NCBI RefSeq assembly: GCF_001685015.1
Contig: NZ_MAYT01000001.1
Span: forward strand, 635,227 to 699,226
From: Pseudobacillus wudalianchiensis
GTDB lineage: Bacteria; Bacillota; Bacilli; Bacillales; Domibacillaceae
Length of the DNA: 64,000 bases
Reading direction: 5' to 3'
Each line of letters opens with the position of its first letter. Position 1 is the stretch's first letter. The position numbers and the translations under genes are program-made. A model generated the notes under the pieces. It made no database searches and was not told where the DNA came from. It saw nothing but the letters and a program-made list of their open reading frames with translations. Positions 38,333 to 47,862 of the stretch are shown piece by piece.

Positions 38333-39007
38333 ATGCTGAACAAAATTTATGATTGGGTTGATGAGCGTTTAGATATTACGCCTTTGTGGCGGGATATTGC
38401 TGATCATGAAGTGCCTGAACATGTAAACCCAGCCCATCACTTTTCGGCTTTCGTTTACTGTTTTGGCGGATTAACATTCTTCGTAACGGTTATCCAAATT
38501 TTATCAGGAATGTTTTTAACAATGTATTACGTGCCTGATATTAAAAATGCTTGGGAATCTGTTTATTATCTTCAAAATGAAGTAGCGTTTGGTATGATCG
38601 TGCGCGGTATGCACCACTGGGGTGCGAGTTTAGTTATCGTTATGATATTCTTACATACTTTGCGTGTGTTCTTCCAAGGGGCTTATAAAAAACCTCGTGA
38701 ATTAAACTGGGTAGTCGGCGTATTGATTTTCTTCGTTATGCTTGGTCTCGGTTTCACTGGTTACTTATTACCATGGGATATGAAAGCGTTATTCGCAACG
38801 AAGGTAGGTATTCAAATTGCCGCTTCTACTCCGTTTATTGGGGAACAGGTGAAAATCCTGCTTGCGGGTCATCCTGATATTGTTGGGGCTCAAACACTTA
38901 CTCGTTTCTTCGCGATTCACGTGTTCTTCCTGCCGGCAGCATTGCTTGGCTTAATGGCAGCCCACTTTATCATGATTCGTAGACAAGGTATTTCCGGACC
39001 ATTGTAA
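38333..39007 (+). CDS. qcrB: Menaquinol:cytochrome c reductase cytochrome b subunit
   Basis: A 224-residue cytochrome b6-type subunit with four transmembrane helices and the paired heme-ligand histidines in HHWGASLVIVMIFLHTLRVFF (around residues 99-117) and FFAIHVFFLPAALLGLMAAHF (around 198-216). The long b/c fusion of other bacteria is split here, with the second part in QcrC, as in B. subtilis. It follows qcrA after 14 bases. Confidence 0.97.
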   Translation: MLNKIYDWVDERLDITPLWRDIADHEVPEHVNPAHHFSAFVYCFGGLTFFVTVIQILSGMFLTMYYVPDIKNAWESVYYLQNEVAFGMIVRGMHHWGASLVIVMIFLHTLRVFFQGAYKKPRELNWVVGVLIFFVMLGLGFTGYLLPWDMKALFATKVGIQIAASTPFIGEQVKILLAGHPDIVGAQTLTRFFAIHVFFLPAALLGLMAAHFIMIRRQGISGPL

Positions 39008-39059
39008 AATTAAAATTTCATTGAATGTGTAAAGATCTTTTTTAAAGGAGGGGAACGCC

Positions 39060-39827
39060 ATGCATCGTGGAAAAGGGATGAAATTCGTTGGTGATTCGCG
39101 TATCCCGGCAGTACGCAAACCGAATGTTCCGAAAGACTATTCGGAATATCCAGGTAAAACTGAAGCCTTTTGGCCGAACTTTTTATTAAAAGAGTGGATG
39201 GTCGGTGCCGTTTTCTTAGTTGGTTATCTCTGCTTGACAGTAGCACATCCATCTCCGCTTGAGCGTGTCGCGGATCCGACGGATACAGGTTATATTCCAC
39301 TTCCAGACTGGTACTTTTTATTTCTTTACCAGTTACTGAAATATACGTACGCTTCCGGGCCTTATAATGTAATTGGGGCGTTCGTTATTCCAGGACTAGC
39401 TTTCGGAGGACTTTTACTTGCTCCATTTATTGACCGTGGACCGGAACGCAGACCGATCAAGCGTCCGTTTGCTACAGGTTTCATGCTTCTTGCTTTAGCA
39501 GCAACTATTTTCTTAACATGGGAATCTGTTATTCACCATGACTGGGAAGCTGCGGAAGCACAAGGTAAAATTGTCGAAGAGGCGGATTTTGATAAAAACG
39601 ACGAGGGCTACAAAATCTTTGCTGACCAGAAGAATGGCTGTATTAACTGTCACGGTGAAAATCTAACCGGCGGTGCTGCAGCGCCATCTCTTGTAGGCAC
39701 TGGATTAAAGCCGGAAGAAATTAAGAAGATTGCTCATGAAGGTAAAGGGGCTATGCCTCCAAATATGTTCAAGGGCACGGACGAAGAGCTCGATAAAATG
39801 GCTGAATTTATTTCTAACTTAAAATAA
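39060..39827 (+). CDS. qcrC: Menaquinol:cytochrome c reductase cytochrome b/c subunit
   Basis: 255 residues, a fusion of the subunit IV-like part (three transmembrane helices, with the PDWYFLF quinol-site segment near 82-88) and a C-terminal cytochrome c domain outside the membrane. The heme is attached at CINCH (C194, C197, H198), and the probable Met ligand is in GAMPPNMF. It completes the bc complex. Its assembly needs the cytochrome c maturation genes, which are not in this window. Confidence 0.97.
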   Translation: MHRGKGMKFVGDSRIPAVRKPNVPKDYSEYPGKTEAFWPNFLLKEWMVGAVFLVGYLCLTVAHPSPLERVADPTDTGYIPLPDWYFLFLYQLLKYTYASGPYNVIGAFVIPGLAFGGLLLAPFIDRGPERRPIKRPFATGFMLLALAATIFLTWESVIHHDWEAAEAQGKIVEEADFDKNDEGYKIFADQKNGCINCHGENLTGGAAAPSLVGTGLKPEEIKKIAHEGKGAMPPNMFKGTDEELDKMAEFISNLK

Positions 39828-39834
39828 TACGAAG

Positions 39835-39871
39835 AAAAGATGTCCCGTCTTGTATGGGGCATCTTTTTTTC
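39835..39871 (+). terminator. Terminator after qcrC
   Basis: AAAAGATGtCCC and GGGGCATCTTTT with a loop of about nine bases, then a T run. Confidence 0.8.
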
Positions 39872-39940
39872 TATATAATAAATGTATTCATTTCATTATA
39901 TTTCCGGGTTATTTAATAGAGAAGACAGGATGGTGCCATT

Positions 39941-40531
39941 TTGCAATATGTATATTGGTTTTTAGTGAACAAAAGGTTTTTGCTGACTTTATTTTTTATT
40001 AATTTAGTCGGCACGGTTTACGGATATATATGGTACATGCCGCAATTATCTGATACCCCTTGGTATTTCTGGCCATTTGTTCCCGATAGTCCTACAGCCA
40101 GTCTCTTTTTTACGATTGTCCTGCTCGGCTTCTTATGGAAAAAATCGTGGGGGCTTTTTCAAGCATTGGCTATTATCACTTTATTCAAATACGGCATATG
40201 GGCAGTTGTGATGAATCTGCTCGTATTGAAAGTGACTGGCTATTTGCCGTGGGAAGGTTACATGCTAATGGCTTCACATTTAGGGATGGCTGTTCAAGGG
40301 CTTCTTTATGCGCCGTTTTATCGGGTTAAGGTATGGCATTTAGCTGCAGCTGCTCTTTGGGCCCTTCATAACGAAATCATTGATTATGTTTATATGCAGT
40401 ATCCGATGTATCCGCAATTAAACTTATATATTAAAGAAATCGGCTATTTCACTTTTTGGCTAAGTGTAGGCTCCATTTTTCTTGCCTGGTATTTAGCCGT
40501 TCGAGAAAAGCGTCTGAAATGGACTCTTTAA
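39941..40531 (+). CDS. ypjA: DUF1405 membrane protein YpjA
   Basis: 196 residues with about six transmembrane helices. DUF1405 family, matching B. subtilis YpjA in length and in position between qcrC and ypjB. The probable start is TTG at 39941 after AGGATGG; the ribosome site is weak, so the start is uncertain. No catalytic motif is visible and the function is unknown. Confidence 0.83.
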   Translation: MQYVYWFLVNKRFLLTLFFINLVGTVYGYIWYMPQLSDTPWYFWPFVPDSPTASLFFTIVLLGFLWKKSWGLFQALAIITLFKYGIWAVVMNLLVLKVTGYLPWEGYMLMASHLGMAVQGLLYAPFYRVKVWHLAAAALWALHNEIIDYVYMQYPMYPQLNLYIKEIGYFTFWLSVGSIFLAWYLAVREKRLKWTL

Positions 40532-40630
40532 AGAAAGACTAACAGCAAATAAGGACATACTTATGAAGTTTCTCTTCTCGTTTCTTTCGCTCATGCATAT
40601 ATTAACAGCAGGAGCGGAGGAGGGAGAGAA

Positions 40631-41422
40631 ATGAAAAAAATAAAATGCTTGCTTCTTATCTGTTGCTTATTTATCATTCCCATTCACAGCCAGGCAAAGG
40701 ATGCCGATGCCCGCCTTCTTAGAATAGATCAAATAGCCGGCCAGGCTTTAGAATTCACGAAAGCTGGTCTCTACGGGGATGCAGAAGCACAGTTAAAAGC
40801 TGTCCAGCTTGAACTTATACACATTCAGTTTAAGGAAAGTGAGCTTTCTATAGAAGACTGGACAGTTTTATCGACGGCTCTTAGTGAAGCGCTGCAAGTC
40901 ATTGATTCCCCAGAAGGAAAAGAAACAGAGACGCTGGAAACAGTGACAACCTTCCGCTTAGCAGCCGATGCGGTTGTTTCCCGCTACCAGCCGTTATGGA
41001 TTGAAATGGAACAGCCTGTTATGTCTTCGCTGCAGTCTTTAAAAAATTCTTCTATTGCAGCTGATTCCTCCGGTTTTCATGAATCCCTCAATCGATTTTT
41101 GGCTAATTATTACATGATCCAGCCTAGTTTAAAAGTAGATGTTTCTGAAAAGAAAGTGAAAATGCTTGATAAACAAGTTCGCTATATAGAACACAATGGA
41201 GAGAGGATGTTAGAAAAGTCTTCTGCCGAAGCTGAAATTGGAGAACTTGAGAAAGCAGTGGAAATGGTGTTTAAAGAAATGCAAAAAGAAGATTCTACTC
41301 AGCCTTCTCTTGGATGGGTGATTAGCATCACTGGCGGAATTATTATTATCACGCTTTCCTACGTGGGCTGGAAGAAGTATAAAGCACAGAAGGCCGAGGA
41401 GAGAGAGAAGCAGAATAATTGA
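40631..41422 (+). CDS. ypjB: Sporulation protein YpjB
   Basis: 263 residues: a signal peptide (1-22, HSQA-KDA cleavage), a helical external region and a C-terminal transmembrane segment (about 227-247) with a charged tail. It matches B. subtilis YpjB, a SigE-dependent sporulation gene of unknown function. Strong GGAGGAGGGAG ribosome site. I could not place a clear SigE promoter in the 99-base gap upstream. Confidence 0.88.
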   Translation: MKKIKCLLLICCLFIIPIHSQAKDADARLLRIDQIAGQALEFTKAGLYGDAEAQLKAVQLELIHIQFKESELSIEDWTVLSTALSEALQVIDSPEGKETETLETVTTFRLAADAVVSRYQPLWIEMEQPVMSSLQSLKNSSIAADSSGFHESLNRFLANYYMIQPSLKVDVSEKKVKMLDKQVRYIEHNGERMLEKSSAEAEIGELEKAVEMVFKEMQKEDSTQPSLGWVISITGGIIIITLSYVGWKKYKAQKAEEREKQNN

Positions 41423-41490
41423 TATAAAAGACCGGAGAGGGTAAAATAAAGGTGTATTAAATAAAATACAAATGGGGGTAACACCAAATA

Positions 41491-42171
41491 ATGGGCTTTT
41501 TAATTTACTTTCTTATTCTTATTCTCGTTCCAATATGGGCACAGATGAAAGTAAAAAGTACGTACAATAAATATTCAAAAGTACCTGTTTCTACCGGTAT
41601 AACTGGAGCACAATCTGCTCGGCGCATTTTAGATGAAAATGGTCTTCACCATGTTAAAGTAGTGGAAACGAGTGGTTTTTTAAGTGATCATTATAATCCA
41701 TTGACAAAAACGGTACATCTTTCTCCGAATAACTATCATGGTCATTCGATTGCTGGAGCTGCTGTGGCAGCCCATGAGGTAGGCCATGCTATTCAGGATA
41801 AAGAGGGATACGCCTTTCTTCGCTTCCGTCATGCTCTTGTGCCGGTAGCTAATATCGGATCAAACTTATCATGGATCTTTATTATGATTGGTATATTTAC
41901 ATCGATGACAGGTGCATTTTTACTCGGAATTATTTTAATGGCAGCCGCTGTTCTCTTCCAAATGGTGACCTTGCCTGTTGAGTTTAATGCTTCTTCACGT
42001 GCCATGGATCAAATTGTGTCGGCGGGGATTATCCGTAATGATGAAGAGCGAGAAGCACGCAAAGTGTTAAATGCCGCAGCTATGACGTATGTCGCTGCCG
42101 CAGCTGTAGCTGTTCTCGAATTGGTTCGTTTAATCCTAATGTTTACCGGGATGCAGCAAAGTCAGGATTAA
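41491..42171 (+). CDS. yugP: Zinc metallopeptidase, YugP family
   Basis: 226 residues, with an N-terminal membrane segment, the zinc-binding motif HEVGH (about 91-95) and two or three further membrane helices (about 113-160 and 196-216). Neutral zinc metallopeptidase (Zn_peptidase_2) family, like B. subtilis YugP, which sits elsewhere on that chromosome. The substrate is unknown. The ATG follows GGGGGT. It converges with ypjC across a shared terminator. Confidence 0.9.
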   Translation: MGFLIYFLILILVPIWAQMKVKSTYNKYSKVPVSTGITGAQSARRILDENGLHHVKVVETSGFLSDHYNPLTKTVHLSPNNYHGHSIAGAAVAAHEVGHAIQDKEGYAFLRFRHALVPVANIGSNLSWIFIMIGIFTSMTGAFLLGIILMAAAVLFQMVTLPVEFNASSRAMDQIVSAGIIRNDEEREARKVLNAAAMTYVAAAAVAVLELVRLILMFTGMQQSQD

Positions 42172-42185
42172 TTTAATAGAAAAAG

Positions 42186-42219
42186 AAAAGCAGGAGGACG
42201 AATCCCCTGCTTTTTTTAT
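42186..42219. terminator. Bidirectional terminator, yugP-like gene / ypjC
   Basis: AAAAGCAGGaGGA and TCCcCTGCTTTTTTT form a stem with A and T runs outside, between convergent genes. Confidence 0.82.
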
Positions 42220-43088
42220 ACTTGGATCGGCTGCTTGTTCTCATCAAGGGTAAATCCCTCGCCGAGCACATCGTGAACCACCGTAACGGAAACGAAGGCG
42301 TGCGGGTCAACAGAGTTAATAATGTTTTTTAGACGGACAATCTCATTTTTGCCGACTACGCAATATAAGACTTCTCTGTTTTCTTTCGTAAATGCTCCAT
42401 GTCCTTTTAATATTGTGACGCCTCTTTCCATCTGTTTGTTGATTCTTTCCGCAATTTCTTGGTTATGAGTAGAGATAATCATAGCTCCTCTTGCTGCGTA
42501 GGCCCCCTCCTGCATAAAGTCAATCACTCTGGCTCCAACAAAAACGGCGACGAGTGTGTACATGGCTTCGCGGTAATGGAGGTAGGTGAGCAGAGATGCG
42601 GTAATCACGACAGCATCGAATAAAAACATTGTTTTTCCCATGCTTACATTTTGATATTTATGAATCAGCCGGGCGATAATGTCTACTCCTCCTGTCGTCC
42701 CCCCGTAGCGGAAAATAATACCTAGCCCCACACCGGCAAAAACACCTGCAAATAAAGCGGCGAGAAACAAATCTTCATGAAGCGGAATAGGCAGCTGCTT
42801 TCGTTGAAAAATCCACAGAAAAATAGACACGCCAACAGTTCCGGTGATCGTGTAGAAAAATGACATTCTGCCGAGCAGCTTCCAGCCGATAAAAAATACC
42901 GGCACGTTCAGAATTAAGTTTGTATAAGAAGGGTCGAATTTAAACAGATTGTACAAGAGGAGAGTAATACCAGTAAAGCCACCTTCGGCAAGCTTGTTCT
43001 CCATATTGAAATGAACAAGGCCAAAGCTATAAATGGCACTCCCCAGAAGAATAAAGAAAATATTTTTAAGTTTCATGCCAAATATCAT
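42216..43088 (-). CDS. ypjC: YitT-family membrane protein YpjC
   Basis: 290 residues: five or six transmembrane helices (DUF161/YitT domain, about 8-190, with GGTTGGVDIIA near 131) and a cytoplasmic C-terminal DUF2179 domain (about 225-280). Length and content match B. subtilis YpjC. The ATG at 43088 follows AAAGGTGG on the minus strand; a Met four residues in is possible. The transported substrate, if any, is unknown. It is the only reversed gene in the ypjA-birA stretch. Confidence 0.9.
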   Translation of the reverse strand: MIFGMKLKNIFFILLGSAIYSFGLVHFNMENKLAEGGFTGITLLLYNLFKFDPSYTNLILNVPVFFIGWKLLGRMSFFYTITGTVGVSIFLWIFQRKQLPIPLHEDLFLAALFAGVFAGVGLGIIFRYGGTTGGVDIIARLIHKYQNVSMGKTMFLFDAVVITASLLTYLHYREAMYTLVAVFVGARVIDFMQEGAYAARGAMIISTHNQEIAERINKQMERGVTILKGHGAFTKENREVLYCVVGKNEIVRLKNIINSVDPHAFVSVTVVHDVLGEGFTLDENKQPIQV

Positions 43089-43267
43089 ATGCCAGCCACC
43101 TTTGAATTAATATTAAGACAATTATTGATACCTGTCATTATATAGAACTGGATAGAATTCGACAATAAGAAACGTGAAAGTCAAGCTTTTAAAGAAGGAT
43201 AAATTCATTGTCAACTACTCAAGAATTAGCTAACATAAAATTAATTAAGGAAGAAAGCAGGGAAGAC

Positions 43268-43597
43268 ATGGACAAAACGATCAAAGAGATGCAGAAAGAG
43301 GTTGATGAGTACATCGGCCAATTTAAGGAAGGCTATTTCAGCCCTCTTGCTATGATGGCCCGGCTCACTGAGGAATTAGGAGAATTAGCCCGTGAGATTA
43401 ACCATTACTATGGGGAGAAGCCTAAAAAGGCAACAGAAGAGGAGAGAACGATTGCGGAAGAACTTGGGGATCTGCAATTTGTCATCGTCTGTTTAGCCAA
43501 TTCATTAAATATTGATCTGCAAGCATCTCATGAACAGGTTATGGAGAAGTTTAATACGAGAGATAAAGATCGTTGGACGAGAAAAGAGGAGGAATAA
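43268..43597 (+). CDS. ypjD: MazG-like nucleotide pyrophosphohydrolase YpjD
   Basis: 109 residues, all-alpha MazG fold. The metal-binding acidic motifs are visible: EELGELAREINHYY (about 34-47) and EELGDLQFVIV (about 63-73). It resembles B. subtilis YpjD (111 residues). It probably hydrolyses nucleoside triphosphates to monophosphates; the specificity is unknown. The frame reaches back to 43208, but the ATG at 43268 follows AGGGAAG and gives the family length. dapB begins three bases after the stop. Confidence 0.87.
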   Translation: MDKTIKEMQKEVDEYIGQFKEGYFSPLAMMARLTEELGELAREINHYYGEKPKKATEEERTIAEELGDLQFVIVCLANSLNIDLQASHEQVMEKFNTRDKDRWTRKEEE

Positions 43598-43600
43598 AGA

Positions 43601-44401
43601 ATGGAAACAATTAAAGTCATTATTGCAGGACCGCGTGGAAGAATGGGGAAAGAAGCGGTGTACATGGTAGAGCAGTCTAAAAACTTACAGCTTGCTGCTG
43701 TTTTAGATCGCAAATACAATGGACAGAAGCTCAGTGAAATCGAAGGCTTTTCAGGAGTAGAGGCACCGATTTTTACAGATATAAATGAATGCTTTAGCGA
43801 AGTAGAAGCAGATGTGCTTATTGATTTAACGACACCGGAAACAGGATATATACATACGAAGACGGCACTTGAACATAACATTCGGCCAGTGGTTGGTACG
43901 ACTGGTTTTACAGAGGAGCAATTAAAAGAATTAAAGGAGCTGGCTGAGGAAAAAAGCCTTGGGTGCATTATTGCGCCAAACTTTGCGATTGGTGCAGTCC
44001 TAATGATGAAGTTTTCTGAAATGGCTGCTAAATACTTCCAAGATGTAGAGATCATTGAGCTTCATCATGATAGAAAATTAGATGCTCCATCCGGCACAGC
44101 GATTAAGACGGCCCAGATGATTGCTGGAGTAAGAGAAAGAAAACAACAAGGACACCCGGAAGAAAAAGAAACGATGAAAGGGGCGCGCGGCGCTGATATG
44201 GAAGGGATGCATATCCACAGCGTGCGCTTACCAGGATTGATTGCCCATCAACAGGTGCTGTTCGGAGCAGACGGAGAAACATTGACGATTCGCCATGATT
44301 CCTATAATCGAGCTTCTTTTATGACAGGAGTCAAAGTATGTGTAGAAACAGTTGTGAAGGTGGAAACACTTATTTATGGCATGGAAAACATTTTAGATTA
44401 A
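43601..44401 (+). CDS. dapB: 4-hydroxy-tetrahydrodipicolinate reductase
   Basis: Makes tetrahydrodipicolinate for lysine, diaminopimelate and spore dipicolinate. 266 residues. The N-terminal nucleotide-binding motif is GPRGRMGKE (10-18; more commonly GAxGRMG), VVGTTGF lies near 98-104, and the substrate-binding segment [15 protein letters not shown] lies near 157-171. It follows ypjD after three bases and precedes mgsA, the B. subtilis order. Confidence 0.96.
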   Translation: METIKVIIAGPRGRMGKEAVYMVEQSKNLQLAAVLDRKYNGQKLSEIEGFSGVEAPIFTDINECFSEVEADVLIDLTTPETGYIHTKTALEHNIRPVVGTTGFTEEQLKELKELAEEKSLGCIIAPNFAIGAVLMMKFSEMAAKYFQDVEIIELHHDRKLDAPSGTAIKTAQMIAGVRERKQQGHPEEKETMKGARGADMEGMHIHSVRLPGLIAHQQVLFGADGETLTIRHDSYNRASFMTGVKVCVETVVKVETLIYGMENILD

Positions 44402-44411
44402 GGAGGCTCTT

Positions 44412-44825
44412 ATGAAAATAGCTTTAATTGCCCACGATGAGAAGAAAGATGACTTAATTAACTTTTTTCTGGAGCATCAGGACGTGTTTTCTGAACATGA
44501 ATTGTTCGCAACGGGCACAACTGGGCGGCGGCTGATGAAGACGTCCGGTTTGTCTATTCATTGCTTTCAGTCTGGACCGCTTGGCGGCGATCAGGAAATT
44601 GGAGCGAGTATTGCCAGAGGGGAAATGGATTTAATCTTCTTTTTTAGAGACCCGCTTACAGCTCAGCCGCATGAGCCAGACGTATCGGCGCTTGTCCGCC
44701 TTTGCGATGTATATTCTGTCCCGCTGGCAACAAATATCGGCACAGGGACCATTTTGGTAGAAGGTCTCAAGCGGGGTGACTTTGATCAATTGCATGGAAA
44801 GAGGCCAACATATGGAAACCATTAA
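44412..44825 (+). CDS. mgsA: Methylglyoxal synthase
   Basis: Converts dihydroxyacetone phosphate to methylglyoxal and phosphate. 137 residues. The expected catalytic residues are present: D60 in GGDQEIGA, with H87 and D90 in QPHEPD, corresponding to D71, H98 and D101 of the E. coli enzyme. The 3' end overlaps bshB1 by 14 bases. Methylglyoxal is detoxified by bacillithiol in bacilli, which may explain the conserved pairing with bshB1 and bshA; that link is an inference. Confidence 0.96.
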   Translation: MKIALIAHDEKKDDLINFFLEHQDVFSEHELFATGTTGRRLMKTSGLSIHCFQSGPLGGDQEIGASIARGEMDLIFFFRDPLTAQPHEPDVSALVRLCDVYSVPLATNIGTGTILVEGLKRGDFDQLHGKRPTYGNH

Positions 44826-45525
44826 AGCTGATATTCTTGCTTTCGGTGCCCATGCCGATGATATTGAGATTGGCATGGGGGGAACGGCGGCTAAGTATAC
44901 AGCTGCAGGTAAAACTGTTGTTTTCTGTGATCTCACAAAAGCAGAGCTGTCTTCTAACGGTACGGTAGCTTCTCGGGCAGAAGAGGCGAAAAGAGCCGCT
45001 TCTCTTCTAGGTGTTCAAGAGAGAGTGACGCTTGATTTGCCGGATCGCGGATTATTCTTAACCGAGGAAGCGATTCGATTAGCGGCAGAGATCATTCGCC
45101 GTTACCGACCGAAAGTTATCTTCGCTCCTTACGAGAGGGATCGTCATCCTGATCATGGAGCTTGTTCGCGGATTGTGCAGGAAGCATTTTTCTCCGCGGG
45201 CATTAGAAAATATAAAACGAACGGTGAGGAAGAGGCCCATAAAGCAAGCCGTCTTTATTTCTACATGATTAATGGCTTTCATAAACCCGACTTTTGCGTA
45301 GATACAACCGAATGTATGGATAAGAAAAAACAAAGTCTGCGCGCTTATCAAAGTCAATTTGAGATGGGAGAAAAGTCAGTCGCCACCCCTTTAACGAACG
45401 GCTACATAGAAGCAGTGGAAGCAAGAGACCGTATGATGGGAAAAGAAGTGGGGCGGACATTTGCTGAGGGCTTTTTAACCGCCATGCCTTTATTAATAGA
45501 ACAAGATCTGATTGGGGAGTCATAA
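44812..45525 (+). CDS. bshB1: Bacillithiol biosynthesis deacetylase BshB1
   Basis: Zinc-dependent N-acetylglucosaminyl-malate deacetylase, second step of bacillithiol synthesis. 237 residues of the LmbE/PIG-L family. The metal and catalytic site is AHADDIE (13-19), and a second zinc ligand is in RHPDHGA (around 110). The ATG at 44812 lies inside the end of mgsA, giving a 14-base overlap; the frame is open further upstream, but this start gives the family N-terminus. The stop overlaps the bshA start by one base. Confidence 0.95.
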   Translation: METIKADILAFGAHADDIEIGMGGTAAKYTAAGKTVVFCDLTKAELSSNGTVASRAEEAKRAASLLGVQERVTLDLPDRGLFLTEEAIRLAAEIIRRYRPKVIFAPYERDRHPDHGACSRIVQEAFFSAGIRKYKTNGEEEAHKASRLYFYMINGFHKPDFCVDTTECMDKKKQSLRAYQSQFEMGEKSVATPLTNGYIEAVEARDRMMGKEVGRTFAEGFLTAMPLLIEQDLIGES

Positions 45526-46676
45526 TGAAATTAAAAATAGGAATTACGTGCTACCCCACTGTCGGTGGATCAGGCGTAGTGGCAGCAGAGCTTGGAAAGC
45601 TGCTGGCAGAAAAAGGACATGATATTCACTTTATTACAACAGATCGTCCATTTAGGCTAAATCGAATGTATCCGAACATTTATTTTCATCAAGTGGACGT
45701 AAATCAATATTCTGTTTTTCAGCACCCGCCGTACGAGATTGCACTAGCCAATAAAATTGCAGAAATTATTAAAAGGGAGCAGCTTGATCTTTTGCACGTG
45801 CATTACGCGATTCCGCATGCTGTTTGTGCTATTTTAGGCAAACAAATTGCTCGTTCTGATATTAAGATCGTCACAACGCTGCACGGTACAGACATTACCG
45901 TGCTGGGCCACGATCCTTCTCTAACAGCGGCGATCCGTTTTGGAATTGAAGAATCAGATGCCGTTACCGCTGTGTCACGAGCGCTGATTGCTCAAACGAT
46001 GGATGTGATTCAGCCTCAAAAGAGCATTCAGCCAATTTATAATTTTATTGATGAGCGGGTTTATCGGAAAAGACCGGCAAATGATCCGCTTCGTAAAGAG
46101 CTAGGGATTGCCGAAGAGGATAAAGTCATTATGCACGTATCGAACTTTCGCAGTGTCAAACGAGTACCAGATGTTGTCCGTGTGTTTAGGAAATTAAGAG
46201 AGCATATGCCTGCGAAACTTCTCCTCGTCGGAGACGGCCCGGAAATGACGATTGTGTGCAAACTCGTTTCTGAATTCAATTTGGAACATTGTGTATTGTT
46301 TCTTGGCAAGCAAGATAATTTAGAGGAGTTATATGCGCTCAGTGATCTTGTATTACTCTTATCAGAAAAAGAAAGCTTCGGCCTTGTGCTATTAGAAGCG
46401 ATGGCTTGTGGAGTACCTTGTATCGGAACGAATGTTGGCGGCATTCCAGAAGTCATTGAGAATGAGAAAAATGGTTTTATTTCTGAAGTAGGGGATATTG
46501 AATCGATGGCGAAGCAAGCTTTACAATTGCTGACCGATGATGCTTTTTATCAAAGGATGAGTGAAGAGGCGCTAAAAACAGTGGAAACCCGCTTCCATTC
46601 AGATAGCATTATTTGTGAATATGAAAAGTTGTATTTTAGCCTGCTTCAGGAACAGGCAGGTGTAGATTGTGAATAA
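45525..46676 (+). CDS. bshA: Bacillithiol glycosyltransferase BshA
   Basis: Joins UDP-GlcNAc and L-malate, first step of bacillithiol synthesis. 383 residues with the GT4 (GT-B) fold. The glycine-rich N-terminal loop is [15 protein letters not shown] (9-23), and the donor-binding E-x7-E motif is [15 protein letters not shown] (around residue 285). Immediately follows bshB1 (overlapping TAATG). The final step enzyme BshC is not in the window. Confidence 0.96.
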   Translation: MKLKIGITCYPTVGGSGVVAAELGKLLAEKGHDIHFITTDRPFRLNRMYPNIYFHQVDVNQYSVFQHPPYEIALANKIAEIIKREQLDLLHVHYAIPHAVCAILGKQIARSDIKIVTTLHGTDITVLGHDPSLTAAIRFGIEESDAVTAVSRALIAQTMDVIQPQKSIQPIYNFIDERVYRKRPANDPLRKELGIAEEDKVIMHVSNFRSVKRVPDVVRVFRKLREHMPAKLLLVGDGPEMTIVCKLVSEFNLEHCVLFLGKQDNLEELYALSDLVLLLSEKESFGLVLLEAMACGVPCIGTNVGGIPEVIENEKNGFISEVGDIESMAKQALQLLTDDAFYQRMSEEALKTVETRFHSDSIICEYEKLYFSLLQEQAGVDCE

Positions 46677-47862
46677 TCAATCAATCTTTGAGCAAGCCGC
46701 CCCAATCCTCGAACAATTGGAGAAAGCAGGATTTGATGCCTACTATGTAGGTGGAGCGGTGCGGGATTTTTTACTAAATAGGCCGATTGGAGATGTTGAC
46801 ATCGCTACCTCTGCTTTGCCGGAAGAAGTGAAAAGCGTTTTTCCTAAAACAGTGGATGTTGGAATTGAACATGGAACAGTTCTTGTGATTTGGCGGGGAG
46901 ACGGCTATGAAATTACTACTTTTCGAACAGAGTCGGATTACAAAGATTTTCGCCGCCCGGAAAAGGTGGCCTTTGTGCGTACGCTCGAAGAAGATTTAAA
47001 ACGAAGAGATTTCACTATTAATGCGATGGCAATGGACCGGCATGGAGCTATTATCGATCCGTTTGATGGAAAGACGGCTTTGCAGCTGCGCCAAATTCAA
47101 ACGGTCGGTGAGGCGAGAGAGCGGTTTTCAGAAGATGCTCTTCGGATGATGAGAGCAGCCCGGTTTGTCAGCCAGCTTGGTTTTCAGTTACATCCGAAAA
47201 CCGAAGAGGCCTTAAGCCGTTGTGCTCATTTGCTGCAGCACATTGCCGTTGAGCGCAAGCTAATGGAGATGGATAAGCTGCTTGCCGGAAAAGAAGTTAC
47301 AGCTGGCCTGCGGGTATTAGTCAATGGTGGATTGTTGGCTTACTTGCCCGGACTCACCGGAAAGGAACAGCTAATCGATCAGATGCTTTCTTACGATCTT
47401 AGCCGCTTAACGGCTAGACAAAACTGGCTTTTCTTGCTCGTTCTTCTTGCTCCTGATCAGCCGGGCGATTGGTTGAAAGAGTGGAGGATGCCGGCTAAGA
47501 AAATAAAATATTTAGCCGGAACATATGAGTGGTTTCTTAAAGTGCAGGAAGTCGACTGGTCTGCGTTTTCCTTATACGAGGCCGGGATAGAACGAGCGGC
47601 AGATGCAGAGGCGGTGAGTGCACTTTATGCTGGCCGACCGCCGCGTGCAGAAGAACTCAAACGGCAGCATGAAGCACTTCCGATCAAAAACAGAAAAGAA
47701 CTCGCCATTACAGGCAAGGAACTAAAAGAGTGGAAACATGAAACGGGTGGTCCGTGGATGAAACAATATCTTGAAATGATTGAACGGGCTGTTGTGCAAA
47801 AAAAAGTTGAAAACCGTAAAGATAAAATAAAGGAGTGGCTCGAAGCGTGCAATCTTCTGTAA
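46669..47862 (+). CDS. cca: tRNA nucleotidyltransferase (CCA-adding)
   Basis: Adds or repairs the 3' CCA of tRNAs. 397 residues of class II type. The nucleotidyltransferase signature GGAVRD (28-33) and metal-binding DVD (42-44) are present, followed by [10 protein letters not shown] (around 110-119) and the [12 protein letters not shown] nucleotide-recognition segment (around 150). The start is GTG, overlapping bshA by eight bases. Its 3' end overlaps birA by 16 bases. Confidence 0.96.
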   Translation: MNNQSIFEQAAPILEQLEKAGFDAYYVGGAVRDFLLNRPIGDVDIATSALPEEVKSVFPKTVDVGIEHGTVLVIWRGDGYEITTFRTESDYKDFRRPEKVAFVRTLEEDLKRRDFTINAMAMDRHGAIIDPFDGKTALQLRQIQTVGEARERFSEDALRMMRAARFVSQLGFQLHPKTEEALSRCAHLLQHIAVERKLMEMDKLLAGKEVTAGLRVLVNGGLLAYLPGLTGKEQLIDQMLSYDLSRLTARQNWLFLLVLLAPDQPGDWLKEWRMPAKKIKYLAGTYEWFLKVQEVDWSAFSLYEAGIERAADAEAVSALYAGRPPRAEELKRQHEALPIKNRKELAITGKELKEWKHETGGPWMKQYLEMIERAVVQKKVENRKDKIKEWLEACNLL

